From G958296245 sp963664035 (GTDB taxonomy: Bacteria; Chloroflexota; Dehalococcoidia; Lucifugimonadales; G958296245): a DNA stretch of 64,000 bases. The notes under the pieces were generated by a model, which saw only the letters and a list, made by a program, of their open reading frames with translations, searched no databases and was not told where the DNA came from. Positions 1-8,065 of the stretch are shown in pieces (the stretch's first letter is position 1; each line of letters begins with the position of its first letter). The DNA lies in NCBI GenBank assembly GCA_963664035.2, contig OY760867.2, forward strand, positions 1,736,001 to 1,800,000, given 5' to 3'. Both the position numbers and the translations under genes were made by a program.

Positions 1-17
1 CGGTTCGTAGCATTTCG

Positions 18-82
18 TCACCCCTATCCCCGTATCAAGTACGGGGCAAGCTCTAACCTTCCCCCATCAAGGGGGAAGGGAC
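18..82. repeat. Family A palindromic repeat, copy A1 (compound)
   Basis: This copy holds a small hairpin (CCCCGTA at 28-34 against TACGGGG at 40-46), then the family A palindrome CCTTCCCCC (57-65) against GGGGGAAGG (71-79). Related copies lie at 4525, 8867, 11047, 15719, 34259 and 60376. The CCCCGTA hairpin recurs near 10470 and 10911. It lies downstream of the solute-binding gene and may also act in transcript ending. Confidence 0.7.
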
Positions 83-105
83 GCTTGCCACGCGCATCAT
101 ACAAG

Positions 106-139
106 TCGGGCTCGTCACGACGCATCGCGACGAGCCCGA
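106..139 (-). terminator. Candidate terminator hairpin
   Basis: An 11-bp perfect stem (106-116 with 129-139) with a 12-nt loop lies just past the stop codon of the minus-strand solute-binding gene. No clear T-tract follows on the minus strand, so an intrinsic terminator is possible but not certain. Confidence 0.45.
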
Positions 140-158
140 ATTTCGCGTTTACCTTCGT

Positions 159-1349
159 CTACCTGAGGGGGGCGGCGTATATCTGCCCGCCCTTCGGGCA
201 GTCCGAGCATGGCGCGTCGGCCCAGAGGGCGTTCCTACCATTCTCGCGGGGCAGGTCGATGCCTCCCGCTCCTAGGTTGCGCTCGTAGATCTCGCCGTAG
301 TTGCCCACGGCGCTGATGATCTCCTGGCCGACGTTCTGGTCGAGGCCGAGCTCCTCCTGGCCGAAGGAACCCTCGGTACCGAGCAGGCGCTTCGCCTTCA
401 CGTTGTCGCCCGCGGCCACGGCGGCCACGTTGCCCGAGTTTATGCCGTATGCCTCGGCGTAGATGAGCAGGCTCATCACGGACTTCACTATGTCGAACCA
501 CTGGTCGTCGCCGTGCGGCACCACGGGGCCGAGCGGCTCCTCGGAGATCGTCTCCGGCAGGATGACGTGATCTTCGGGATTGGGCAGGGCGCTGCGGAGC
601 GCGGCGAGCTGCGAGCGGTCATTGGTGAACACGTCGCAGGACCCGCTCTTGTAGGACTCGAGAACTACGTCGGTGTCCTCGTAGACCTTCGGGTTGTATT
701 CCAGGTTGTTCTGCCTGAAGAAGTCTGCCATGTTCAGCTCGGTGGTGGTGCCCGCGGTCACGCAGACGGCAGCCCCGCCGAGCTCATAGGCGCTCGTGAC
801 GCCGAGGTCCGCCGGGACCATGAAGCCCTGGCCGTCGTAGAACATGGTCTGGGCGTAGTTGCCCCAGGATGCGTCGCGCGAAGTGGTCCAGGTGACCGTG
901 CGCACGAGCATGTCCACCTCGCCCGACTGGATGGTCGGGCCGCGCTCGGCGGCGGTGATCAGCCGGATATCTATGGCGTTGGGGTCGCCGAGGACTGCCG
1001 TCGCAAGCGCGCGGCAGAGGTCGATGTCGAACCCAACGTTATTGCCGGCCGCATCGAGAGCGCCGTAGCCGGGAACGTCGTTGCGGCTGGCGCAGATGAC
1101 CTTGCCGCGCTCCCTGACCGTGTTGAGACGGGTGCCCTGCACCATGGCGGGGGCCTCGTCCTTCTCCATCTCCATCTTCTCCATGTCCGCCTTCATATCA
1201 TCCAACTGCGACTGCAGCTGGGATATCTGGGCGTCCTTGTCGTCCAACATCCGTTGCGTATCTTCGTCCGTGCCGCTGTCGCAGGCGGACAGGAACAGCG
1301 CGACGGCTGCCAGTAGACCTAGCCGTATCGTCCACTTCAACACTTCCAT
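159..1349 (-). CDS. Amino-acid ABC transporter substrate-binding lipoprotein (AapJ-like)
   Basis: This is a 396-residue family 3 periplasmic binding protein of the general L-amino-acid (AapJ) type. A lipoprotein signal peptide ends in the lipobox LSAC near residue 23. A charged coiled-coil segment follows (about residues 30-65), and the binding domain starts near residue 72 with NTVRERGKVICA. Later motifs such as GFDIDLCRALA and the E/R-rich core fit the family. The coiled-coil spacer between lipid anchor and domain is unusual for AapJ. No permease or ATPase partner is in view, so the rest of the transporter must be outside the window or elsewhere. It lies 98 nt after dnaN on the same strand and has its own candidate -10 box. 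Confidence 0.85.
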   Translation of the reverse strand: MEVLKWTIRLGLLAAVALFLSACDSGTDEDTQRMLDDKDAQISQLQSQLDDMKADMEKMEMEKDEAPAMVQGTRLNTVRERGKVICASRNDVPGYGALDAAGNNVGFDIDLCRALATAVLGDPNAIDIRLITAAERGPTIQSGEVDMLVRTVTWTTSRDASWGNYAQTMFYDGQGFMVPADLGVTSAYELGGAAVCVTAGTTTELNMADFFRQNNLEYNPKVYEDTDVVLESYKSGSCDVFTNDRSQLAALRSALPNPEDHVILPETISEEPLGPVVPHGDDQWFDIVKSVMSLLIYAEAYGINSGNVAAVAAGDNVKAKRLLGTEGSFGQEELGLDQNVGQEIISAVGNYGEIYERNLGAGGIDLPRENGRNALWADAPCSDCPKGGQIYAAPLR

Positions 1350-1389
1350 TGCTTGTCAACTCTCCTCTCTGGGTATCTCGTTCAGACTT

Positions 1390-1395
1390 AGTATA
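1390..1395 (-). promoter_or_regulatory. Candidate -10 box of the solute-binding gene
   Basis: TATACT on the minus strand lies about 40 nt before the ATG at 1349, with a GGAG Shine-Dalgarno between. No good -35 box is visible, so this is a weak promoter call. Confidence 0.35.
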
Positions 1396-1447
1396 CCACC
1401 GAAACGGTCGGGTTTGGTGACGGTTACGGGCGCAATCGGGATGTTCG

Positions 1448-2581
1448 TCACCACGTGACGAACATCGGCATTACGACATGGACGTAGCTGTCGTCGCCGA
1501 CGGGGCGGAGCACGCCGGGGCTCGAAGCGGTGGTCGTCTCGAGGGCGACCTCGCCCTCGCCGAGCACCGCGAGCACGTCGGCCAGGTACTTGCTGTTGAA
1601 GGCGATCTTCGATTCGGAGCCCTCGACCCTGGCGTCGATCTCGCCCATGTTCTCCCCGACCTCTTCAGCCCTGGAGACGATGGACATCTTGCCGGCGGCC
1701 CCGTTCTCGCCCTCGGACACCATGAGGCGCACGATGCCGCTTCCGTCCCGGGCGAATATGGACGCCGTCCGGGTGGCTCGCAGGAACTCCTCCAGGCTGA
1801 CCATCACCCTGGTGTCGTAGGACTGGGGGATGAGCTGGGAGTAGTTGGGGAAGGTGCCCTGTATGAGCTGGGTGACCATCTCCACGTCTTGCAGGCGGAA
1901 GAGGGCCTGGCTCTTGGAGGGGGTCACGGTGAACTCGACGGGGTCCTGCTGGCCTCCGATGAGGCGGCTCACCTCCTGGAGGGCGCGGGCGGGGATGATG
2001 AAGCTGGCTTCTTCGGAGGCCTCCTCGACCAGCTTGCCTCTGTGCACCGCGAGGCGGAACCCGTCCGCGGCGGCGAAGGTGATGTCGTCGCCTTCGATCT
2101 CTATCTTGACGCCGGTGAGGACGGGCCGGGAGTCCTCCGTTGCGGCGGCGAAGGCCACGTGCTCGACCGAGTTGTGGAGCACTTGCGGGTCGATCTTGAC
2201 GGCGACGCCGTCCTCGACGGTGGGTATGGGGGGGAAGTCCTCGGCGGCTGTGCCGTTGATCTGCGCGTTGAAGCGGGCGCACTGGGCCCCCATCCGGGGC
2301 GGCTGGTCGGTCGTGTCCAGGTCGATTCGCTCCGGCGGGAGCGACATCACGAAATCGGTCAGCAGCCTGGCCGGGACGGTGATGCTTCCCTCCTCCTCGA
2401 CCTGAGCGCCGATCCAGGTCGTGACGGCGATCTCGAGGTTCGTGGCGGAGAGCTTCAGCCTCCCCTGGTCGGTGGAGATAAGCACGTTCTGGGTGATGGG
2501 CAAAGTGGTGCGCGAGGCCACCGCCCTTCCAACTACGGAGAGACCCTGGTTCAGGTTCTCCTGAAGGCAAGACAGACGCAT
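1448..2581 (-). CDS. dnaN: DNA polymerase III beta sliding clamp
   Basis: The 377-residue protein has the usual length and three-fold clamp architecture. It forms the ring that tethers the replicative polymerase to DNA. The N-terminus (MRLSCLQENLNQGL) and the C-terminus (YVHVVMPM) match the clamp pattern, as do TNLEIAV and RFNAQINGT in domain 1 and FAAATEDSRPVLTGV in domain 2. The ATG at 2581 is preceded by a good GGAGG site and a near-consensus promoter. It is not next to dnaA or recF here, so this is not a classical origin region. It is divergent from etfB. Confidence 0.95.
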   Translation of the reverse strand: MRLSCLQENLNQGLSVVGRAVASRTTLPITQNVLISTDQGRLKLSATNLEIAVTTWIGAQVEEEGSITVPARLLTDFVMSLPPERIDLDTTDQPPRMGAQCARFNAQINGTAAEDFPPIPTVEDGVAVKIDPQVLHNSVEHVAFAAATEDSRPVLTGVKIEIEGDDITFAAADGFRLAVHRGKLVEEASEEASFIIPARALQEVSRLIGGQQDPVEFTVTPSKSQALFRLQDVEMVTQLIQGTFPNYSQLIPQSYDTRVMVSLEEFLRATRTASIFARDGSGIVRLMVSEGENGAAGKMSIVSRAEEVGENMGEIDARVEGSESKIAFNSKYLADVLAVLGEGEVALETTTASSPGVLRPVGDDSYVHVVMPMFVTW

Positions 2582-2609
2582 TACTCAACCTCCAGCATGA
2601 GTAACCGTA

Positions 2610-2638
2610 AGTATAGGGACGCCACTGTTGGCAGTCAA
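2610..2638 (-). promoter_or_regulatory. dnaN promoter (sigma70-like)
   Basis: TTGACT (2633-2638), a 17-nt spacer and TATACT (2610-2615), read on the minus strand, lie 29 nt upstream of the dnaN ATG. Its -35 box sits 3 nt from the -35 box of the divergent etfB promoter. Confidence 0.8.
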
Positions 2639-2641
2639 CGT

Positions 2642-2670
2642 TTGACGCCCCAAGGGGGCGGTGCTATATT
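2642..2670 (+). promoter_or_regulatory. etfBA promoter (sigma70-like)
   Basis: TTGACG (2642-2647), a 17-nt spacer and TATATT (2665-2670) give a near-consensus promoter about 40 nt before the etfB start region. It is back to back with the dnaN promoter. Confidence 0.8.
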
Positions 2671-2709
2671 CGCAACGCCTTCGCGGGTGGTCGTACGAAG
2701 GAGGGTGAC

Positions 2710-3504
2710 GTAGCTAACATCATCGTCTGCGTGAAGCAGGTCCCGGACCCGGAGACGCCGGCCTCGGCGTTCCGCATCGACGCCGAGAGGATGCGGATGG
2801 CCGAGAGTCCCGGCATCGCCTCGGTGCTCAACGGCTTCGACGAGAACGCCGTGGAGGCGGCGCTGCGGATCAAGGACGCCGTCGGCGGCAGGATCACGGT
2901 GCTGTCGCTGGGGAGCGCGTTCGCGTCGGACGTGGTCAAGAAGCCCCTGTCGATGGGCGCCGACGAGCTGGTGCTGCTCCAGGACGAGGCGTTCGACGAC
3001 CTGGACTCCTACGGGACGGCGCTGGCGCTGGCGGAGGCCATCAGGAAGCTGGGCGAGTTCGACCTCGTGATATGCGGGCGGCAGGCTTCCGACTGGGACA
3101 ACGCGCAGGCGCCGCTGGGCCTCGCGGAACTCCTCGGCCTGCCGTGCATCACCGTGGCGCAGAAGGTCGAGGTGGACGGTGGGGTCGTGACGGCGGAGCG
3201 GGTGCTGAGCGGCGGCTACGAGGTGGTGGAGGCGGACATGCCCGCGCTGGTCACGGTGAGCAACGAGCTTGGGGAGCCGCGGTACCCGACGCTCAGGGGC
3301 ATAATGGCCGCCGGGCGCAAGCAGCCGACCATCTGGACGGCGGACGACCTGGGGATCGACCGGGCGCTGCTGGAGCGCAGGGTCCTGATAACGGACCTGT
3401 TCGTGCCCGTGAGCGACAGGCAGTGCGAGATCATCGAGGGCGAGGACGACGCCGACTCGGGGCGTCTGCTGGCGCTCCGTCTCAGGGAGGAGAAGCTGAT
3501 CTGA
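2710..3504 (+). CDS. etfB: Electron transfer flavoprotein beta subunit
   Basis: EtfB pairs with EtfA to carry electrons from acyl-CoA and similar dehydrogenases. The sequence has the family N-terminus (ANIIVCVKQVPDPE), the AMP-binding region around LVICGRQASDWDNAQ, and the conserved ENLGEPRYP-type block (seen as NELGEPRYPTLRGIMAA). The first conventional start is GTG at 2731, but that would cut off beta-strand 1. The conserved residues begin upstream, where a strong AAGGAGG (2698-2704) is 5 nt before GTA at 2710, so initiation at GTA is suspected. The stop codon overlaps the etfA ATG by one base, implying translational coupling. Confidence 0.9.
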   Translation, partial: VANIIVCVKQVPDPETPASAFRIDAERMRMAESPGIASVLNGFDENAVEAALRIKDAVGGRITVLSLGSAFASDVVKKPLSMGADELVLLQDEAFDDLDSYGTALALAEAIRKLGEFDLVICGRQASDWDNAQAPLGLAELLGLPCITVAQKVEVDGGVVTAERVLSGGYEVVEADMPALVTVSNELGEPRYPTLRGIMAAGRKQPTIWTADDLGIDRALLERRVLITDLFVPVSDRQCEIIEGEDDADSGRLLALRLREEKLI

Positions 3505-4475
3505 TGGCGGACGTGCTGGCGTTCGGCGAGCATTCCGGGGGCGAGGTCGCCTCCATCACGGCGGACCTGGCCGCCGCCGGCCGCGGGCTGGGCGGCGAGG
3601 TCGCGGTGGCGCTGCTGGGCGACGAGCTGTCCGGCCTGGCGGAGCAGGCGGCGGCGATGGGCGCGGACAGGGTCTACACGGTTGAGCACCCGCTGCTGGC
3701 CGGCGAGTCCGCCGACGCGATCACGTCGGCGCTGGAGCAGGTATGCCGGCGGGTCCGGCCCCGGGTGCTGCTGGTGGGCAAGACGGCCATCGGGCGCGAC
3801 GTGGGGCCGCGGGTGGCGTTCCGTCTCGGGGTAGGTGCGGCGCAGGACAGCGTTGCCGTCGAGGGCGGCGAGTCCGGGCGGGTAGTGGCGACGAGGCCTG
3901 TGTACGGCGGGAGCGCGATGGCGCGCGTAACCTTCGGCGCCGGCGATCCGCAGGTGGTGATGATGCGGCCCGGGGCCGTCGAGCCGGCAGCCGGCGGGGG
4001 CGGCTCGGAGGTGGAGGCCATCGAGGTCGAGCTGGACGAGTCGGTCCGCAGGGTGAGACACGTCGAGACGGTGCGCCAGGAGACGGGGCGGATGCCGCTC
4101 GACGGCGCTCCCGTGGTGGTTGCGGGCGGGCGCGGCCTTGGCGGGCCGGAGCCGTTCGCGATGGTGGAGGAGTTGGCGGGGCTGCTCGGGGGGGCGGTGG
4201 GGGCCTCACGCGCGGCGTGCGACGCCGGCTGGGTCGACCACAGCTACCAGGTAGGGCTGACCGGGGCCACCATCAGGCCCGACCTCTACGTGACGGTGGG
4301 CATATCCGGGGCGAGCCAGCACATGGCGGGGTGCTCCGGCTCCAAGCACATCGTGGCGATCGACAAGGACGCCGACGCGAACATCTTCAAGGAGGCGTCG
4401 TTCGGCGTCGTCGGCGACTGGAGCAAGGTGCTCCCCTCGTTCATGGAGGCGGTGCGCGACCTGGTCAGGTCGTAG
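3504..4475 (+). CDS. etfA: Electron transfer flavoprotein alpha subunit
   Basis: This 323-residue EtfA carries the FAD site of the heterodimer. The N-terminal domain (MADVLAFGEHSGGEVASI) is followed by the FAD domain from about residue 195, with VVVAGGRGLGG, GATIRPDLYVTVGISGASQH and IDKDADANIFKEASFGVVGD. These are the conserved C-terminal FAD-binding blocks of the family. The ATG overlaps the etfB stop, and the longer open frame upstream is only a shadow of etfB. The gene is convergent with the EF-G-like gene, with repeat A2 between them. No ETF:quinone oxidoreductase or bcd gene is adjacent, so the electron donor is not known. Confidence 0.93.
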   Translation: MADVLAFGEHSGGEVASITADLAAAGRGLGGEVAVALLGDELSGLAEQAAAMGADRVYTVEHPLLAGESADAITSALEQVCRRVRPRVLLVGKTAIGRDVGPRVAFRLGVGAAQDSVAVEGGESGRVVATRPVYGGSAMARVTFGAGDPQVVMMRPGAVEPAAGGGGSEVEAIEVELDESVRRVRHVETVRQETGRMPLDGAPVVVAGGRGLGGPEPFAMVEELAGLLGGAVGASRAACDAGWVDHSYQVGLTGATIRPDLYVTVGISGASQHMAGCSGSKHIVAIDKDADANIFKEASFGVVGDWSKVLPSFMEAVRDLVRS

Positions 4476-4524
4476 GCGGCAAGCAGCGTGGGCCGGGCCA
4501 AGGCGACCGGCAAGGCCATAGAGG

Positions 4525-4566
4525 ACCCCCATCCTAAACCTTCCCCCAGAGCGGGGGAAGGGACAA
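4525..4566. repeat. Family A palindromic repeat, copy A2
   Basis: ACCCCCATCC is followed by the palindrome CCTTCCCCC/GGGGGAAGG with a short loop. It fills the gap between two convergent genes, so it could serve as a bidirectional terminator. Confidence 0.7.
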
Positions 4567-4576
4567 GAGGCGCGGC

Positions 4577-6619
4577 CTACTCGTTGTCCGCCGCGGCCAG
4601 GGCCTCGACTACGCGCTGGGTGAGGTGGCCCGGCACGGCGTCGTAGTGGTCGAACTCGATGGTGAACGAGCCCTGGCCCTGGGTCTGGGAGCGCAGGTCG
4701 GTGGCGTAGCGGAGCATCTCCGCCTGCGGCACCTCCACGTCGATGGTCGTGGTGCCGTCGCCGTTGGGGTTCATGCCGAGTATGCGCGCGCGCTTGCTGT
4801 TCAGGTCGCCCATGACGTCGCCGGTGTCGGAGTCGGGGGCGGTGATGGCCGCCTTCATGATCGGCTCCAGCAGTATGGGGGAGGCCGCCTCGACGCCCTT
4901 CGAGAGGGCGTGGCTGCCGGCTATCTCGAACGAGACCCCGGACGAGTCGACGGGGTGGGAGCTGCCGTCGTATAGGGTGGCCTTGAAGTCGACGATGGGG
5001 AAGCCCGCGAGGGTGCCGTCGACCATCGCCTTCTCGACGCCCTTCTGCACGGAGGGGATGTACTCGCGGGGCACGTTGCCGCCGACCACGCGCTCCTCGA
5101 AGGCGAAGCCGGCGCCTCTCTCCATCGGCTCGAGCTCCAGGTAGACGTGGGCGAACTGGCCGTGGCCGCCGGACTGCTTCTTGTGGCGGTATTCGACCCT
5201 GCTGCTGGACGATATGGTCTCCTTGTAGGGCACCTTTGGGGTCTGGAGCAGTATCTCGACGCCGAACTTGCGCTGCACCTTCTCGACGGCGACGTCGACG
5301 TGGGTGTCGCCCAGGCCGCCCAGGATCATCTCCAGGGTGTCGGGCTGCCTGGTGACCGCGAGGCTGGGGTCCTCCTCGCTGATGCGGGTCATCGCGGAGG
5401 ACAGCTTGTCCACGTCGGCCTTGGACTTTGGGAAGACGGCCATCTCGAAGACGGGGTTGGGGTAGGTGGGGCGGGTGAGGGTCAGGGGCCGGTCGCGCAG
5501 GCAGAGGGAGTCGCCGCTGACGGTGGCCGAGAGCTTGGCCACGGCGCCGATGTCCCCGGAGACGAGCTCGCCGACGGACTCCTGGGACTTGCCCATGAGC
5601 GTGAAGACCTGCCCGATGCGCTCCGCCTCTCCCTTGCTGGCGTTCCAGACCTGGGAATCGGCCTTGAAGACGCCGCTGAAGACCTTGAAGTAGGAGAGCT
5701 TGCCAACGAAGGGGTCGGCGGCGGTCTTGAATACGAGCGCGGCGAGGGGGCCGGCGCCGTCGCTGGCCAGGGAGTGGGTCTCGCCGTCGCCGTCTGCGGC
5801 CGCGGCGGGGGACGCCTCGGGGGCGGACGGCAGCAGGTCTATGACGGCGTCGAGCACGTCCCTGGTGCTCTTCTGCGAGGGCGACGCGCCGGCGAGCACG
5901 GGGACGATCTCCCCGGAGACGACGCCGGCCTTGAGGCCCCTGGTCAGCTCTTCCTGGGTGAGGGGCTCGCCCTCCAGGTACTTAGTGGCGAGGTCGTCGT
6001 CGGACTCGGCGATGGCCTCCGTGAGGCGCTCCCTCGCCTCCTCCACCTCGTCCTCCATGCCCGCGGGCACGTCGGCGTCGGGGTCCATGATGTTGATCGA
6101 GCCCTGGAAGCCGGACTCGGCGCCGATGGGTATTTGGATGGGGACGCACTTCCTGCCGAAGGCCTCGGTTACGGAGCTCATGGCCCTCTGGAAGTCGGCG
6201 TTCTCGCGGTCCATCTTGCTGATAAAGATGAGGCGCGCCATGCGGTGGTAGTCGGCGATGCCCCAGGTCTGCTTGGTGCCCACCTCGACGCCTGCCTGGC
6301 CGGCGACGACGACGATCGCGGCGTCGGCGACCCAGGTGCCCGCGATGGCCTCGCCCCTGAAGTCGGCGTACCCGGGGGTGTCGATTATGTTGATCTTGTG
6401 GTCGCGCCAGGGGCAGGCGAGGATGGATGTCTGTATGCTGGTCTGGCGGCGCTGCTCCTCCGGCTCGTGGTCCGATACGGTGGTGCCGTCCTCGATGCTG
6501 CCCAGCCGGGTGGTGACGCCCGCCTCGTGCAGCATCGCCTCGGCCAGCATGGTCTTGCCGGAGCCGCTGTGTCCGAGCAGTACTACGTTGCGCAGGCGGT
6601 CTGTTCCGAAATTAGCCAA
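4577..6619 (-). CDS. Elongation factor G-like translational GTPase (EF-G-2 type)
   Basis: The 680-residue protein has the full EF-G domain order: GTPase (residues 1-about 270), domain II, then domains III-V. G1 reads GHSGSGKT rather than the GHVDHGKT-like loop of canonical EF-G, G3 is DTPGYADF and G4 is SKMD. This loop variant and the shorter length mark the EF-G-like group found beside a normal EF-G in many bacteria. Its role, in recycling or in stress-related ribosome rescue, is not settled. It starts with TTG at 6619 (MANFGTD), 8 nt after a strong GGAGGAGG. It is probably monocistronic, since the upstream HPP gene is divergent. Confidence 0.88.
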   Translation of the reverse strand: MANFGTDRLRNVVLLGHSGSGKTMLAEAMLHEAGVTTRLGSIEDGTTVSDHEPEEQRRQTSIQTSILACPWRDHKINIIDTPGYADFRGEAIAGTWVADAAIVVVAGQAGVEVGTKQTWGIADYHRMARLIFISKMDRENADFQRAMSSVTEAFGRKCVPIQIPIGAESGFQGSINIMDPDADVPAGMEDEVEEARERLTEAIAESDDDLATKYLEGEPLTQEELTRGLKAGVVSGEIVPVLAGASPSQKSTRDVLDAVIDLLPSAPEASPAAAADGDGETHSLASDGAGPLAALVFKTAADPFVGKLSYFKVFSGVFKADSQVWNASKGEAERIGQVFTLMGKSQESVGELVSGDIGAVAKLSATVSGDSLCLRDRPLTLTRPTYPNPVFEMAVFPKSKADVDKLSSAMTRISEEDPSLAVTRQPDTLEMILGGLGDTHVDVAVEKVQRKFGVEILLQTPKVPYKETISSSSRVEYRHKKQSGGHGQFAHVYLELEPMERGAGFAFEERVVGGNVPREYIPSVQKGVEKAMVDGTLAGFPIVDFKATLYDGSSHPVDSSGVSFEIAGSHALSKGVEAASPILLEPIMKAAITAPDSDTGDVMGDLNSKRARILGMNPNGDGTTTIDVEVPQAEMLRYATDLRSQTQGQGSFTIEFDHYDAVPGHLTQRVVEALAAADNE

Positions 6620-6818
6620 TCCCTAAGCCTCCTCCCAAAGACGTAGGCTCATTGTATTTAACGTCACCCACGGACGCAATCGCCGGGCGGCTGCCTTGTT
6701 CCCCACCCGCCCGCCCTCTGGACTCCCCCTAACAGATACCGGCTGCCTCGCGGCTCGCGGTGGGTGGTGTGGTGTGGTGTGGCGCGTTTGCGGGTATGGT
6801 GAGAAGATAGGCATCGAC

Positions 6819-7370
6819 ATGGTGAAGAAGTCAAAGACACTGCGGCCGGCGCGGAGGCTTGCGCTCGAGGGGCGGCTGGTCGGCAGGAAGTTTCGCCGGT
6901 CCTGGAGGAATTACCTCCTCCAGTGCGGGCTGTGCACGCTGGCGCTGCTGATGGTGCTGCTGGTGATGGACGCGGTGCTCCATGCCGCGATCGTAGTCGC
7001 GATTGCGTCCACCGCCTTCGTCGTCTTCGCGATGCCCCACAGCAGGGCCTCGACCCCCCGGAGAGTCATAGGCGGGCACGTCGTGGCGCTGATCGTCGGT
7101 ACGGCGTTCGCCGCGCTGCCTCTCACGTCGGCGTTGGGGGAGATGGTCGAGGCCCACGCCGCCGTCGACATCGTGGCCGTGGCGTCGGTCGGCCTGAGCA
7201 TCTTCCTCATGGTGTTGACGAGCACCGAGCACCCGCCTGCCGCGGGCACGGCCCTGGGACTCGTCGTGGGAGAGTGGGTACCGTCGGCGGTCCTGTTCGT
7301 ACTGGTGGGGGCGGTGATGCTCTCCGTCGTACACGTGCTGCTGCGCCCGCGCCTGACGGACCTGTTCTAG
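6819..7370 (+). CDS. HPP family integral membrane protein
   Basis: This is a 183-residue protein with a basic N-terminus and four to five hydrophobic helices starting near residue 28. The segment STEHPPAAGTALGL carries the HPP signature that names the family. Some HPP proteins have been linked to nitrite transport, but substrate is not predictable here. The ATG at 6819 (MVKKSKTLRPARR) is preferred over the upstream ATG at 6696, because the added residues are glycine/arginine-rich and non-conserved. Only a weak Shine-Dalgarno is visible. Confidence 0.75.
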   Translation: MVKKSKTLRPARRLALEGRLVGRKFRRSWRNYLLQCGLCTLALLMVLLVMDAVLHAAIVVAIASTAFVVFAMPHSRASTPRRVIGGHVVALIVGTAFAALPLTSALGEMVEAHAAVDIVAVASVGLSIFLMVLTSTEHPPAAGTALGLVVGEWVPSAVLFVLVGAVMLSVVHVLLRPRLTDLF

Positions 7371-7375
7371 CTGCC

Positions 7376-7520
7376 CCCAAATCCCCCGCCTAAAATGGCG
7401 GTGACGTTCTACGGCAAGGGGGAGGGCTGGTTTGAAACCAGCCCCTACGTTTGAAACCAGCCCCTACGGGGTGATGGCTGATAGATATGGCGCTGAACGT
7501 GGGGGGTGGAGGATTTGGAT
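7376..7520. repeat. Family B dispersed repeat, copy B1
   Basis: It contains GGCTGGTTTGAAACCAGCC (a palindrome around TTTGAAA), CCCCTACGGGGTGATGGC and ATATGGCGCTGAACGT. Similar blocks occur at 13420, 23677, 57300, 60192 and, shorter, at 51148. It lies between the HPP gene and the tRNA promoter. No coding potential is evident. Confidence 0.75.
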
Positions 7521-7532
7521 CGCGGCTTTTCC

Positions 7533-7561
7533 TTGACAGGCTCATGGCCCGGCAATAACAT
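7533..7561 (+). promoter_or_regulatory. tRNA operon promoter
   Basis: TTGACA (7533-7538), a 17-nt spacer and TAACAT (7556-7561) lie 9 nt before tRNA-Phe. Confidence 0.8.
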
Positions 7562-7570
7562 AGTCTGTAC

Positions 7571-7643
7571 GCCGAGGTAGCTCAGTTGGTAGAGCACAGC
7601 GCTGAAAACGCTGGTGTCGCCAGTTCGATTCTGGCCCTCGGCA
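7571..7643 (+). tRNA. tRNA-Phe (GAA)
   Basis: A full cloverleaf can be drawn: acceptor GCCGAGG with CCTCGGC, D-arm GCTC/GAGC, anticodon stem CAGCG/CGCTG with loop CTGAAAA (anticodon GAA), T-arm GCCAG/CTGGC with TTCGATT, and discriminator A. The 3' CCA is not encoded. Confidence 0.95.
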
Positions 7644-7687
7644 CTCCGAGATGACGGCGGCCCTCATCGAGGGTCCCTGTGGCGCGA

Positions 7688-7763
7688 GCGGAAGTGGCTC
7701 AGTTGGTAGAGCGTCTCCTTGCCAAGGAGAAGGTCGCCGGTTCGAATCCGGTCTTCCGCTCCA
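7688..7763 (+). tRNA. tRNA-Gly (GCC)
   Basis: Acceptor GCGGAAG pairs with CTTCCGC, anticodon stem TCTCC/GGAGA has loop TTGCCAA (anticodon GCC), and the T-arm is GCCGG/CCGGT. The discriminator T is followed by an encoded CCA (7761-7763), unlike the tRNA-Phe 45 nt upstream. The two share one promoter. Confidence 0.95.
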
Positions 7764-7804
7764 ATCCCAACCCTACCTCGCGGCCGGCCCGCGCCCGCCG
7801 GCGC

Positions 7805-8065
7805 CTACAGCAGCCGCAGTAAGAGGGGCTGAACGACGAGGTTGAGCAGCAGCAGGGCCACCATGGGGGTGAGGTCCAACATGCCGAGTTGCGGCATGAA
7901 GCGCCTGATGGGCGCTAGGATCGGCTCCGTGATCTGGTGAAGGACGGGCGTGACGGGGTCGTTGCCCGACGGCGATATCCAGGAGAGGATGACGCGGGCG
8001 AGTATCGCGATGTTCAGCGACCAGATCAGCAGTATCACGAAGTTGGCCAGCAGCGAATTCGTCAA
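7805..8065 (-). CDS. YggT family membrane protein
   Basis: This 86-residue protein has two hydrophobic segments separated by the YggT core WISPSGNDPVTPVLHQITEP and PILAPIRRF. YggT proteins are small membrane proteins linked to osmotic stress, envelope function or cell division. The TTG start at 8065 overlaps the proC stop codon (TTGA), so the pair is probably translationally coupled. The proC-yggT order is common in bacteria. A longer open frame upstream is a shadow of proC. Confidence 0.85.
   Translation of the reverse strand: MTNSLLANFVILLIWSLNIAILARVILSWISPSGNDPVTPVLHQITEPILAPIRRFMPQLGMLDLTPMVALLLLNLVVQPLLLRLL

Noticed and set aside
1448..2581. Replication origin near dnaN
   Set aside because: dnaA, recF and gyr genes are absent, and no cluster of DnaA boxes is obvious in the dnaN-etfB gap.
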